Assembly: GCF_029504575.1 (NCBI RefSeq)
Contig: NZ_JAQFII010000001.1
Span: forward strand, 954,501 to 1,018,500
Length of the DNA: 64,000 nucleotides
Source: Streptomyces sp. SPB162
Lineage (GTDB): Bacteria; Actinomycetota; Actinomycetes; Streptomycetales; Streptomycetaceae
Reading direction: 5' to 3'
Shown here: piece after piece, positions 9,205 to 18,018 of the stretch
Layout: the number at the start of each line of letters is the position of its first letter
How positions within the stretch are numbered: position 1 is the stretch's first letter
Translations under genes and position numbers: made by a program
Notes under the pieces: model-generated
Told to the model about the DNA's origin: nothing
Database searches by the model: none
The model's input: only the letters and a program-made list of their open reading frames with translations

Positions 9205-10758
9205 TCACAGCGCGCGGTCGCGGCCCTCCCAGTACGGGTCGCGCAGCCGCCGCTTGTAGAGCTTGCCGTTGGGGTCGCGGGGCATCTCCGTGATGAAGTC
9301 GACGGTCCTGGGCCGCTTGTAGCCGGCGAGCCGCCTCTCGCAGTGCGCCAGGATCTCGTCGGCGAGTTCGGGCCCGGCCCGGTGGCCGGGGGCGGGTTCG
9401 ATGACGGCCTTGACCTCCTCGCCCCAGCTCTCGTGCGGGATGCCGAAGGCCGCGGCGTCCGCGACGGCGGGGTGGGTGAGCAGCGCGGCCTCGATCTCGG
9501 CGGGGTAGATGTTGACGCCACCGGAGATGATCATGTCGATCTTGCGGTCTCGCAGGTACAGGTAGCCGTCCTCGTCGAGGTAGCCGAGGTCGCCGACGGT
9601 GAAGAAGTCGCCGATGCGGTTCTTCTTCGTCTTGCCCTCGTCCTTGTGGTAACTGAAGCCGCCGGTCTTCATGTTGATGTAGACGGTGCCGACCTCGCCC
9701 GCCGGCAGCCGGCCGCCCGCGTCGTCGTAGATGGCGATCTCGCTGATCGGCCACGCCTTGCCGACCGTGCCGGGCCGCTTGAGCCAGTCGGCGGCGGGGG
9801 CGAACGTGCCGCCGCCCTCGCTGGCGGCGTAGTACTCCTCGACGCACGGCCCCCACCAGTCGAGCATCGCGCGCTTGACGTGCTCGGGGCAGGGCGCGGC
9901 GCCGTGGATGGCGTGCCGCATCGAGGAGACGTCGTAGCGCTCCTTGACCTGGTCCGGGAGGGCCAGGAGGCGGTGGAACTGGGTGGGCACCATGTGCGTG
10001 TGGGTGCAGCGGTAGCGGTCGATGACGCGGAGCATCTCCTCGGGCGACCACTTGTCCATGAGGACGACGGGGTGCCCGATGTGCAGCGCCGCGCCCGCGA
10101 ACTGCAGGACCGCGGTGTGGTAGAGCGGCGAGCAGACGAGGTGGACGTTTCCGTCGAACGGCTTGATGCCGAAGATGCCGAGGAACCCACCGAGGTAGGT
10201 CTCCTCGGGGAGCTTGCCGGACAGCGGGCGGCGGATGCCGCGGGGGCGTCCGGTGGTGCCCGAGGTGTAGTTCATGACCCAGCCGCTGGTGCGGTCCGCG
10301 GGGGCGCCGACCGGCTGCCCGTCCGTCAGGTCGGCGTACGGCCGGAAGCCCGGCACCTCGCCGACCGAGAACCGCCGCTCCGCGGGGAAACCGGCCTCGT
10401 CCGCGGCGGCCCGCGCGTCGCCCGCGAAGCGCTCGTGGGCGACGAGGACCTTGGCGCCGGAGTCGGACAGGATCCAGGCGATCTCGGGTGCCACGAAGTG
10501 GTGGTTGATCGGCACGAGGTAGAAGCCGGCCTGGAACGCGGCGAGGTAGGCGGTGAAGAACTCGACGCTGTTGGGGAGCACGACCGCGAACGCGTCGCCG
10601 GGTTCGAGCCCGGCCTCGCGCAGTCCGTGGACGAGCTGGTTGCAGGCGGCGCTGAGCCGCCCGGCGCTCCATTCGTCGCCGTCCGGGGCGATGAGCACGA
10701 GCCGGTCGGGGTCCTGGGCGGCCTGTGCCCAGAAACCGTTGGGTGCGGTGGAAGTCAT
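9205..10758 (-). CDS. Acyl-CoA synthetase (ANL superfamily)
   Basis: 517 residues with all core motifs: NYTSGTTGRPRGIRR (AMP-binding P-loop) at about residue 168, YYAASEGGG (A5), GDLGYLDEDGYLYLRDR (A7), ISGGVNIYPAEIE (A8) and the catalytic lysine in DPNGKLYKRR (A10). The reaction is ATP-dependent thioesterification of a carboxylic acid to CoA. It resembles FadD-type ligases of the actinobacterial steroid and long-chain regulons. It lies 10 nt downstream of the NPD-type flavoprotein gene, in the same operon. That operon is preceded by a CTGAC-N5-GTCAG palindrome also found near the FadD19-like gene. Confidence 0.85.
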   Translation of the reverse strand: MTSTAPNGFWAQAAQDPDRLVLIAPDGDEWSAGRLSAACNQLVHGLREAGLEPGDAFAVVLPNSVEFFTAYLAAFQAGFYLVPINHHFVAPEIAWILSDSGAKVLVAHERFAGDARAAADEAGFPAERRFSVGEVPGFRPYADLTDGQPVGAPADRTSGWVMNYTSGTTGRPRGIRRPLSGKLPEETYLGGFLGIFGIKPFDGNVHLVCSPLYHTAVLQFAGAALHIGHPVVLMDKWSPEEMLRVIDRYRCTHTHMVPTQFHRLLALPDQVKERYDVSSMRHAIHGAAPCPEHVKRAMLDWWGPCVEEYYAASEGGGTFAPAADWLKRPGTVGKAWPISEIAIYDDAGGRLPAGEVGTVYINMKTGGFSYHKDEGKTKKNRIGDFFTVGDLGYLDEDGYLYLRDRKIDMIISGGVNIYPAEIEAALLTHPAVADAAAFGIPHESWGEEVKAVIEPAPGHRAGPELADEILAHCERRLAGYKRPRTVDFITEMPRDPNGKLYKRRLRDPYWEGRDRAL

Positions 10759-10768
10759 GCGGGCCTCC

Positions 10769-11884
10769 TCAGGCTCGGCTCAGGCTCGGGCCGGCGATGC
10801 GGTTGATGCGGTCGACGGCCCGTTCGAAGCCGCGGGTGAGATCGTCGAAGACGGCCTGGACGCTGCGCTCGGACGTCATCTGGCCGACGATCTGCCCCAC
10901 CGGGGTCCCGAGCAGCGGCTCGGTCTCGTACTTCTGGATCCGGGAGACCGCGTCGGCGACCAGCAGGCCCTGCAGCGGCATCGGCAGGGTGCCGGGTCCT
11001 GCCGGGTCCTCCCAGGCGTCGGTCCACTCGGTGCGCAGTTGGCGGGCCGGTTTGCCGGTCAGGGCCCGGGACCTGACGGTGTCGCCGGAGCCCGCCGCCA
11101 GCAGCTTGTCGATGAGGACCCGCGAGGGCAGCTCCGCCTCGGTGGTGGTGAGCCACACCGAGCCGAGCCAGGCGCCCTGGGCGCCTAGCGCCAGGCCCGC
11201 GGCGACCTGTTCGCCGGTGCCGATACCGCCCGCGGCCAGTACGGGCAGGCCCTCGACGGCGCTGACCACCTCGGGGACCAGCACCATGCTGGCGATCTCC
11301 CCGGTGTGGCCGCCGGCCTCGTACCCCTGGGCGACGACGATGTCGATGCCGGCGTCCTTGTGGTGCCGTGCGTGCCGGGCGCTGCCGGCCAACGCTGCCA
11401 CGAGGACGTCGTGCTCGTGGGCGCGGGCGATGACGTCGGCGGGCGGTGAGCCCAGCGCGTTGGCGAGCAGCCGGATCGGGTAGTCGAAGGCCACGTCGAG
11501 CTGGTTGCGGGCGACCTGCTCCATCCAGCCGGTGATCCGCCAGCCCGACACGTCGTCCGGTCCCAGCTCCGGTACGCCGTGCTTGGCGAGCACCTGGCGG
11601 ACGTACTCGCGGTGCCCTTCGGGGATCATCGCCTCGATGTCGGCCTCACTCACGCCCTCCACCTTCTTGGCGGGCATCACGACGTCCAGGCCGTAGGGCC
11701 GGCCGCCGGTGTTCTCCTCCATCCAGTCCAGACTGCGGGCGAGTTCGTCCGCGTCCGAGTAGCGCACCGCACCGAGCACGCCCATTCCCCCGGCGCGGCT
11801 GATGGCCGCGGCCACCGCGGGGAACGGCGTGAAGCCGAAGATGGCGTGCTCGATACCCAGCCGTTTGCTCAGCTCCGTCTCCAT
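10769..11884 (-). CDS. NPD-type nitronate monooxygenase-like flavoprotein
   Basis: 371 residues. It has the FMN-binding TIM barrel of the 2-nitropropane dioxygenase family: AISRAGGMGVLGAVRY near the N-terminus, then DIVVAQGYEAGGHTG with the conserved histidine at about residue 188, VLAAGGIGTGEQVAAGLALG and GAWLGSVW. In actinobacteria, many of these proteins act not on nitronates but as acyl-CoA dehydrogenases or reductases in steroid ring catabolism (IpdC type). The adjacent ligase and the regulatory palindrome upstream favour such a role here. The start at 11884 is chosen because METELSKRLGIEH is the usual N-terminus. Confidence 0.8.
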   Translation of the reverse strand: METELSKRLGIEHAIFGFTPFPAVAAAISRAGGMGVLGAVRYSDADELARSLDWMEENTGGRPYGLDVVMPAKKVEGVSEADIEAMIPEGHREYVRQVLAKHGVPELGPDDVSGWRITGWMEQVARNQLDVAFDYPIRLLANALGSPPADVIARAHEHDVLVAALAGSARHARHHKDAGIDIVVAQGYEAGGHTGEIASMVLVPEVVSAVEGLPVLAAGGIGTGEQVAAGLALGAQGAWLGSVWLTTTEAELPSRVLIDKLLAAGSGDTVRSRALTGKPARQLRTEWTDAWEDPAGPGTLPMPLQGLLVADAVSRIQKYETEPLLGTPVGQIVGQMTSERSVQAVFDDLTRGFERAVDRINRIAGPSLSRA

Positions 11885-11928
11885 GGGGGGCAGGATGCCG
11901 CAGCGGGCGTGGAGACGGAAGAGATTAT

Positions 11929-11943
11929 CTGACGCAACGTCAG
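11929..11943. promoter_or_regulatory. CTGAC-N5-GTCAG palindrome upstream of NPD/ligase operon
   Basis: CTGACGCAACGTCAG is a perfect 6-bp inverted repeat with a 3-nt spacer, 45 nt upstream of the start at 11884. It has the same half-sites as 2488-2502, which suggests a common repressor. Confidence 0.5.
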
Positions 11944-11966
11944 TTATTTGCGGAACCCGACCGACC

Positions 11967-14135
11967 TCACAGCCGCTGCGGGCCGCCCTGCTGCGCCGCG
12001 ACCTTGCGGTAGAGCGCGAGCGCCTCCGCCGAGCGGCCGAGCTGTTCCAGGCAGTGCGCCTCGTCGTTGCGGCTGGTGAGGGTGTCGGGGTGGGCCGGGC
12101 CGAGTACCCGTGTCCGCGCGTCGGCGACCTCGCGGTACACGTCCAGCGCGGTCTCCCAGCGGCCCAGCCAGCCGAGGCCCACCGCGACCTCGCGCTTGCT
12201 GACGAGGGTGTCGGGGTGGTCCGCGCCCAGCGCCCGCTGCCGGATCCCGGCCACGTTCTCCGCCTCGGCCAGCGCCTGGTCCCAGCGGCCGAGCCGGCCC
12301 AGGTTGACGCCCAGGGCATGCCGGGCGCGCAGCGTCTCGGCGTCGGACGGGCCCGCGGTGCGGGTACGGGCCGCGACCAGGTCGCGGTAGAGCTCCAGCG
12401 CCTCGGCGCTGCGCCCCAGCCGGCCCAGGCATATCCCCATCTCGTAGCGGGCGGCCAGGGTGTCCGGGTGGCCCGCCCCCTGGGTGCGCTCATGGGCGGC
12501 GGCCACGTCCCCGTACACCTCCAGCGCCTCGGCCCAGCGGCCGAGCTGGCCCAGCACGTAGCCCACCTCGTAGCGGGTGACCAGCGTCTCGGGGTGGTCC
12601 GGGCCCAGCACCGCCGCGCGGACCGCGGTGAGTTCGACGGCCAGGGCGTACGCCTCGTCGAGCCGGCCCAGCCGGCCCAGGTTGAAGGCCAGGTTGTGGC
12701 GGCAGCGCAGGGTGTCGGGGTGCTCGGCGCCCAGCGTGCGCTCCCGGGCTGCGAGTACCGCGGAGTATCCCTGGTGGGCCTCCAGGTGCAGTCCGAGCCG
12801 GCCCAGCGCGTACGCCGCCTCGTGGCGGGCGGCGAGGGTGTCGGGGTGGTCGGGGCCCAGGACCCGCTGCCGGACGCCGGCAACGTAGTCGTACAGCCGC
12901 ATCGCGTCCTCGGTCCTGCCCAGCCGGGCCAGGCAGGACGCGGCCTCATGGCGGCTGGTCAGGGTGTCCGGGTGCTCGGTGCCCAGCGCCCGGTCGCGTT
13001 CCGCGGCGACCGCGGTGTGCAGGTCGTACGCCTCCTGCCAGCGGCCCAGCCGCTCCAGGTCGACGCCCTCGGTGTGCCGGGCGGCCAGCGTCGCGAGCTG
13101 CTCCGGCGCGGGCGCGACGGCGCCCGAGGGGGTGCGGGTGGACCAGGCGCCGGTGAGTTCGTGGCGCGGCGGCGCCGCGGCGTGGAAGGCACGGGTGGCG
13201 CGGGCCCCGGAGTCGGAGGCCAGGCCGCGCGCCCAGGCGGGCAGCGGGACCACCGGGCGTTCCGGGACGCCGCTCATCGCCTTCAGCCGGCCTCCGACGT
13301 CGGCCGCGTTCTGCGGCCGGTCGTCCGGGTCCTTGGCGAGCAGGTCCAGGATGAGCCGCTCCAGCTCCCGCGGCAGGTCGGGCCGCCCGGCGCGGAGCGG
13401 CTCGGGCACGGTGTCGCGGTGCGCGACCAGCACGGCCCAGGCGTCGTCCATGTCGAACGGCGGCCGCCCGATGGCGAGCTCGTACAGCACGCAGCCGAAC
13501 GAGTACAGGTCGCTGCGCTGGTCGACCTCGGCCGCGCCGATCTGTTCGGGCGACATGTAGTGCGGCGTCCCCATGGCGATGCCGGTGCCGGTGAGGCGCG
13601 AGGTGAAGCCGATGTCGTGGCCGAGCCGGGCGATGCCGAAGTCGCAGATCTTCACCGCGCCGTCGCTCAGCCGGATGATGTTGGCCGGTTTCAGATCCCG
13701 GTGCACGATGCCCTGCGCGTGGGTGTACGCCAGCGCCGACGCGACCTGTTCCGCGATGTCCATGAGGTCGGGGACCGGCAGCGGCTGCCGCCTGGCGTCG
13801 TCCAGCACCTGCAGCAGGTTGCGTCCGTCCAGCAGCTCCATCACCAGGAACAGCACGCCGTCGTGTTCGCCGAAGTCGTGCACGACGGTCACCCCGCGGT
13901 GCTGCAGCGAGGCCGCCACCCGGGCCTCGCGCCGGAAGCGCTCCTGCAGGACCCGGGTGAACCCGGCGTCCGCCGCCGGGCTCAGCGGCTTGAGGCATTT
14001 GACCGCCACCCGCCGCCCCAGCGACTCGTCCAGCGCCAGCCAGACCTCGCCCATCCCGCCCCGGCCGATCAGCTCGTCCAGCCGGTACCGGCTCTGGATC
14101 AGCGTGCCGCTTCCATCATGTACAGCCGCCATCAT
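11967..14135 (-). CDS. Serine/threonine protein kinase with C-terminal TPR array
   Basis: 722 residues. The N-terminal Hanks-type kinase has the glycine loop GRGGMG (24-29), ATP lysine VAVK (46), catalytic HRDLKPANI (about 143), DFGIARLG and MSPEQ. A linker rich in Ala/Pro follows, then about nine TPR-like units of 42 residues with the signature LGRxxEALxLYxxVxxxRxRxLGxxHPDTLxxR, which continue to the C-terminus. No transmembrane segment is visible, so the kinase is cytoplasmic. The TPRs probably bind partner or substrate proteins. Two ATGs (14135, 14132) are adjacent; neither has a strong ribosome site. It is convergent with none of its neighbours and seems monocistronic. Confidence 0.88.
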   Translation of the reverse strand: MMAAVHDGSGTLIQSRYRLDELIGRGGMGEVWLALDESLGRRVAVKCLKPLSPAADAGFTRVLQERFRREARVAASLQHRGVTVVHDFGEHDGVLFLVMELLDGRNLLQVLDDARRQPLPVPDLMDIAEQVASALAYTHAQGIVHRDLKPANIIRLSDGAVKICDFGIARLGHDIGFTSRLTGTGIAMGTPHYMSPEQIGAAEVDQRSDLYSFGCVLYELAIGRPPFDMDDAWAVLVAHRDTVPEPLRAGRPDLPRELERLILDLLAKDPDDRPQNAADVGGRLKAMSGVPERPVVPLPAWARGLASDSGARATRAFHAAAPPRHELTGAWSTRTPSGAVAPAPEQLATLAARHTEGVDLERLGRWQEAYDLHTAVAAERDRALGTEHPDTLTSRHEAASCLARLGRTEDAMRLYDYVAGVRQRVLGPDHPDTLAARHEAAYALGRLGLHLEAHQGYSAVLAARERTLGAEHPDTLRCRHNLAFNLGRLGRLDEAYALAVELTAVRAAVLGPDHPETLVTRYEVGYVLGQLGRWAEALEVYGDVAAAHERTQGAGHPDTLAARYEMGICLGRLGRSAEALELYRDLVAARTRTAGPSDAETLRARHALGVNLGRLGRWDQALAEAENVAGIRQRALGADHPDTLVSKREVAVGLGWLGRWETALDVYREVADARTRVLGPAHPDTLTSRNDEAHCLEQLGRSAEALALYRKVAAQQGGPQRL

Positions 14136-14322
14136 CCGCCGCCGCCCCCGTCGTCCCGCGTACGTCCCCCGGCCTCCAGTATGGCCGCAGCCACCCCCGG
14201 GCGGCACGTCGCATTACGGCAGGGAACGAGCCCCTTCGCGCGGCTTGTACACGGACGGGTGGCTTCCGGGTCCGGAGCCGCCCCACCACCGTGCTCGTAC
14301 CCGGCACGCTCCCACGCCCGCG

Positions 14323-15513
14323 CTAACGCCGGACGCGCGGCATACCCAGGCCGATCCAGGAGATGATCTCCCGCTGGATCTCGTTGTTGCCGCCGCCGAA
14401 GGTGAAGATGACCGCGCTGCGGTAGCCGCGCTCCAGCTCGCCGTGGAGGACGGCGCCGGCGGAGCCCTCCTTCATCGGGCCGGCGGCCGCGGCGACCTCC
14501 ATCAGCCAGGCGTAGGCGTCACGGCGCGCCTCGGAGCCGTAGACCTTGACCGCGGAGGCGTCCTGCGGGGTGAGCGTCCCCTGCTGCAGGGCGTCCACCA
14601 TCTGCCAGTTGAGCAGCTTCATGGCGTCGAGCCGGGTGTGCGTCAGGGCGAGCCGGCGCCGCACCCAGCCCAGGTCGATGACCCGGCTGCCGTCGGCGAG
14701 CTTGGTGTCCGCCGCCCAGCGCCGCACGTCGTGCAGGGCGCGGATGGCCATGGTGCCGTGCGCGGCGAGCGTGACGCGCTCGTGGTTGAGCTGGTTGGTG
14801 ATCAGCCGCCAGCCCTTGTTCTCCGCGCCGACCCGCCGGCTCGCCGGGACCTTGATGTCCTCGTAGTAACTGGCGGTGGTGTCGTGCGAGGCGAGGGTGT
14901 TGATGATCGTGCACGAGTAGCCGGGGTCGGAGGTGGGCACCAGCAGCATCGTGATGCCCTTGTGCGGCGGGGCGTCCGGGTCGGTCCGGACGGCGAGCCA
15001 CACCCAGTCCGCGGTGTCGCCGTTGGTGGTCCAGATCTTCTGGCCGTTCACGGTGTAGTGACCGGTCTCCTCGTCGCCCTCGCGCACCGCGCGGGTCTTG
15101 AGCGCGGCGAGGTCGGTGCCCGCGTCCGGCTCGGAGTAGCCGATCGCGAAGTCCAGCTCACCGGCGAGGATCCCGGGCAGGAAGAACGCCTTCTGCTCCT
15201 CGGTGCCGAACTGCATGATCGTCGGACCGACGGTGTTCAGGGCCATCAGCGGCAGCGGCACCCCCGCCTGCGCCGCCTCGTCGAAGAAGATGAACTGCTC
15301 CATCGGCGACAGCCCCCGGCCGCCGAACTCCGCCGGCCAGCCGATGCCCAGCCAGCCGTCGGCGCCGAGCCGGCGGACGGTGTCCCGGTAGAACTTCTTC
15401 TGCGCCGCGGGATCGGCGTAGCGGGCGTAGACGTTCTCCGGCACCAGTCCGGCGAAGTACGAACGCAGCTCCACGCGCAGGCGCTGCTGCTCGGGTGTGT
15501 AGTCGAGGTGCAC
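14323..15513 (-). CDS. Acyl-CoA dehydrogenase (FadE29/ChsE-like)
   Basis: 396 residues from GTG 15513, placed 2 nt after AGGAGGGG. Features: HLDYTPEQQRLRVELRSYFA, GWPAEFGGRG, GYSEPDAGTDLAALKTRAV (flavin/substrate loop), GQKIWTTNGDTADW and the C-terminal FGGGNNEIQREII. The end resembles mycobacterial FadE29 (FGGGVNEVMREMI), a subunit of the alpha2beta2 dehydrogenases acting on steroid side chains. Those enzymes need a partner FadE, and none is seen here. A KstR-consensus site lies 54 nt upstream. The product is FAD-dependent alpha,beta-dehydrogenation of an acyl-CoA; steroid specificity is inferred. Confidence 0.85.
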   Translation of the reverse strand: MHLDYTPEQQRLRVELRSYFAGLVPENVYARYADPAAQKKFYRDTVRRLGADGWLGIGWPAEFGGRGLSPMEQFIFFDEAAQAGVPLPLMALNTVGPTIMQFGTEEQKAFFLPGILAGELDFAIGYSEPDAGTDLAALKTRAVREGDEETGHYTVNGQKIWTTNGDTADWVWLAVRTDPDAPPHKGITMLLVPTSDPGYSCTIINTLASHDTTASYYEDIKVPASRRVGAENKGWRLITNQLNHERVTLAAHGTMAIRALHDVRRWAADTKLADGSRVIDLGWVRRRLALTHTRLDAMKLLNWQMVDALQQGTLTPQDASAVKVYGSEARRDAYAWLMEVAAAAGPMKEGSAGAVLHGELERGYRSAVIFTFGGGNNEIQREIISWIGLGMPRVRR

Positions 15514-15566
15514 GGCCCCTCCTGAGGTCTCCGGGTCCCCGGTCCCTGCGGCGACGGCGCACAGAC

Positions 15567-15580
15567 TAGAACGCGTTCCA
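15567..15580. promoter_or_regulatory. KstR-type operator
   Basis: TAGAACGCGTTCCA fits the KstR consensus TnnAACnnGTTnnA exactly and is nearly palindromic. It lies between the acyl-CoA dehydrogenase (minus) and dhaK (plus), closer to the dehydrogenase. Confidence 0.65.
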
Positions 15581-15735
15581 GAAATTCGGAAGGGGTAGCG
15601 CCCCGCGGTGGAACGGCCCGGGCCGGCGCCGCGCCGGGGCCGCCGCGCCGAGGTGCCTTCACCGGGCCCGGTCCGTAGGCTGCCTGCGTGCACAGTGGAC
15701 GCAACGACAGCTGTTGAAGCGGAGGGCCGCACCTC

Positions 15736-16728
15736 ATGAAGATGCTCATCAACGTGGCCGAAAGCGTGGTCGCCGACGCCCTGCGCGGCATGGCGGCCGC
15801 CCACCCGGAACTGCTCATCGACGTCGACCGCCGGCTGGTCGTCCGCCGGCACGCCCCGGTCGCGGGCAAGGTCGGCCTGGTCTCGGGAGGCGGCTCCGGG
15901 CATGAGCCCCTGCACGGCGGATTCGTCGGCCGGGGCATGCTCGACGCCGCCTGCCCCGGCGAGGTGTTCACCTCGCCCGTGCCGGACCAGATGGTCCGCG
16001 CGGCCGCCGCCGTGGACAGCGGCGCGGGCGTGCTGTTCATCGTCAAGAACTACACGGGCGACGTGCTGAACTTCGACATGGCGGCCGAGCTCGCCGAGGA
16101 CGAGGGCGTGCAGGTCGCCAAGGTCGTCGTCAACGACGACGTCGCCGTCCTCGACAGCCTGTACACGGCCGGCCGGCGCGGTACCGGTGCGACGCTCTTC
16201 GTCGAGAAGCTCGCCGGCGCCCTGGCCGAGGAGGGCGCGCCGCTGGAGCGGGTCGAGGCGCTGGCGCGCAGGGTCAACGAGTCCTCGCGCAGCTTCGGCG
16301 TCGCGCTCAGCGCGTGCACGACCCCCGCCAAGGGCAGTCCCACCTTCGATCTGCCCGCGGGCGAACTGGAGCTGGGCGTCGGCATCCACGGCGAACCCGG
16401 CCGCGAGCGCCGCGGGATGATGACGTCGGGCGAGATCGCCGACGTCGTCGTCGAGGCGGTCGTGGAGGACCTGCGCCCCGACGCGCCGGTGATCGCCCTC
16501 GTCAACGGAATGGGCGGCACCCCGCTGCTGGAGCTGTACGGGTTCAACGCCGAGGTGCACCGGGCGCTGGCCGAACGCAAGGTGGCGGTCGCCCGCACCC
16601 TGGTCGGCAACTACGTGACCTCCCTGGACATGGCCGGCTGCTCGGTGACCCTGTGCCAGGTGGACGAGGAGCTGCTGCGGCTGTGGGACGCCCCGGTCTC
16701 CACACCGGCGCTGCGCTGGGGCTGCTGA
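15736..16728 (+). CDS. dhaK: Dihydroxyacetone kinase subunit DhaK
   Basis: 330 residues, the normal DhaK length. GSGHEPLHGGFVGRGMLDAA is the substrate-binding segment, and GVGIHGEPGRER contains the histidine that binds dihydroxyacetone covalently as a hemiaminal. DhaK binds the substrate while DhaL supplies phosphate. It is the first gene of dhaK-dhaL-dhaM. GGAGGG precedes the ATG by about 10 nt. The operon makes a PTS-dependent cytoplasmic kinase that converts dihydroxyacetone to DHAP using phosphoenolpyruvate. Confidence 0.93.
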   Translation: MKMLINVAESVVADALRGMAAAHPELLIDVDRRLVVRRHAPVAGKVGLVSGGGSGHEPLHGGFVGRGMLDAACPGEVFTSPVPDQMVRAAAAVDSGAGVLFIVKNYTGDVLNFDMAAELAEDEGVQVAKVVVNDDVAVLDSLYTAGRRGTGATLFVEKLAGALAEEGAPLERVEALARRVNESSRSFGVALSACTTPAKGSPTFDLPAGELELGVGIHGEPGRERRGMMTSGEIADVVVEAVVEDLRPDAPVIALVNGMGGTPLLELYGFNAEVHRALAERKVAVARTLVGNYVTSLDMAGCSVTLCQVDEELLRLWDAPVSTPALRWGC

Positions 16729-16768
16729 GTCGCGTCGTCGAAGTCCGTAGATCCGTAGAGAGGACCGC

Positions 16769-17434
16769 ATGAACGCATCCACGGCTCCCGGCCCGGTGGT
16801 CGACGCCGACTTCGTACGCCGCTGGCTGGCCACGGCGGCCGCGGTCGTCGACCGCGAGGCGGACCGGCTGACCGAACTCGACTCCCCCATCGGCGACGCC
16901 GACCACGGCAGCAACCTGCGGCGCGGCTTCACCGCGGCGCACGCGGCGGTGGAGCAGGAGCCGCCGCAGACCCCCGGCGGGGTGCTCACCCTCGTGGGTG
17001 CGCAGCTCATCAGCACCGTGGGCGGGGCGGCCGGCCCGCTGTACGGGACGCTGCTGCGCCGAGCGGGCAAGGCGCTGGGCGACGGCACCGCGGCCACCCC
17101 CGAGGAGTTCCGTGACGCCCTGCGCACGGGGGTCGAGGCGGTCGGGAAGCTCGGCGGGGCCGTACCGGGCGACAAGACGATGCTCGACGCGCTCGTCCCG
17201 GCGGTGGAGGCCCTGTCCTTCGCCCTCGACGCGGGCTCCGGGCTCGCGGACGGCCTCGCCGCCGCCCGGATCGCCGCGGACGAGGGCGCCTCGGCGACCG
17301 TACCTCTGCAGGCCCGCAAGGGGCGCGCGAGTTATCTCGGGGCGCGCAGCATCGGACATCAGGACCCCGGCGCGACCTCGGCCGCGCTACTGGTCGCCGC
17401 GTTCGCGGACACCGCGGCGGAGGCGGTGGCATGA
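16769..17434 (+). CDS. dhaL: Dihydroxyacetone kinase subunit DhaL
   Basis: 221 residues. The ADP/Mg-binding aspartates are in LDSPIGDADHGSNLRRGF near residue 35. GAAGPLYGTLL, GDKTMLDALVPA and ARKGRASYLGARSIGHQDPG are typical of the family. DhaL holds ADP permanently as a cofactor; DhaM re-phosphorylates it to ATP, and the phosphate then passes to dihydroxyacetone on DhaK. It lies 40 nt after dhaK and its stop overlaps the dhaM start by 4 nt (ATGA). Confidence 0.93.
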   Translation: MNASTAPGPVVDADFVRRWLATAAAVVDREADRLTELDSPIGDADHGSNLRRGFTAAHAAVEQEPPQTPGGVLTLVGAQLISTVGGAAGPLYGTLLRRAGKALGDGTAATPEEFRDALRTGVEAVGKLGGAVPGDKTMLDALVPAVEALSFALDAGSGLADGLAAARIAADEGASATVPLQARKGRASYLGARSIGHQDPGATSAALLVAAFADTAAEAVA

Positions 17435-17838
17435 GCGGCGGCCTGGTCGGCATCGTCCTGGTGTCGCACAGCGCGGCGGTCGCCGACGCGGTCGGCGGGC
17501 TCGCGAAGGGGCTGGCCGCCGGCGGCGCCGTCGCGCCCGTCGCCCCGGCGGGCGGAACTCCCGACGGCGGGCTGGGCACCAGCTCCGACCTGATCGCGGC
17601 GGCGGCGCGCTCGGTGGACCAGGGCGCCGGAGTGGCGGTCCTCGCCGATCTGGGCAGCGCCGTGCTCACCGTCAAGGCGATGCTGGCCGATGAGGACGAA
17701 CTGCCTCCGGGCACCCGACTCGTCGACGCGCCCTTCGTCGAGGGCGCGGTCGCCGCCGTGGTGACGGCGTCGGCGGGGGCGGACCTGGCGGCGGTCGTCG
17801 CCGCGGCCGAGGAGGCCTACACGTACCGCAAGGTGTGA
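17431..17838 (+). CDS. dhaM: Dihydroxyacetone kinase phosphotransfer subunit DhaM
   Basis: 135 residues, a single EIIA-Man-type domain. The phospho-accepting histidine is in GIVLVSHSAAVADAV (His13), and DQGAGVAVLADLGSAV follows. The protein ends after this domain, so it lacks the HPr and enzyme I-like domains of the longer enterobacterial DhaM and must receive phosphate from the general PTS proteins. A GC-rich hairpin follows the stop. Confidence 0.92.
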   Translation: MSGGLVGIVLVSHSAAVADAVGGLAKGLAAGGAVAPVAPAGGTPDGGLGTSSDLIAAAARSVDQGAGVAVLADLGSAVLTVKAMLADEDELPPGTRLVDAPFVEGAVAAVVTASAGADLAAVVAAAEEAYTYRKV

Positions 17839-17842
17839 CCCT

Positions 17843-17875
17843 CCGGCGGGTCCTTCGAGCGGAGGGGCCCGCCGG
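17843..17875 (+). terminator. Hairpin terminator after dhaKLM
   Basis: CCGGCGGG (17843-17850) pairs perfectly with CCCGCCGG (17868-17875), and the inner TCC/GGA can extend the stem. It begins 5 nt after the dhaM stop; there is no T tract, as is usual in streptomycetes. Confidence 0.65.
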
Positions 17876-18018
17876 GACACCGGGCGGATGTTCGGAATGC
17901 GAGCGGGAGACGCCGGTTTCGGCCATCCCGCCCCACCGGGCCCTTGCGGCGCTTAGCCCCCACCGGAATCGGGCAGGCACGGTGCGGCCATGTCAGGTTC
18001 GATCCGGAGGGTCCTCGT

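Noticed and set aside
12950..14140. Arg/Pro/Ala-rich open frames overlapping the kinase and TPR gene
   Set aside because: Composition is that of shifted GC-rich codons, with no domain. The kinase frame is unambiguous.
14323..17319. Very long open frame on the minus strand continuing from the acyl-CoA dehydrogenase through dhaK and dhaL
   Set aside because: The upstream half is antisense to dhaKLM, has low-complexity composition and no ribosome site. The true start is GTG 15513 after AGGAGGGG.
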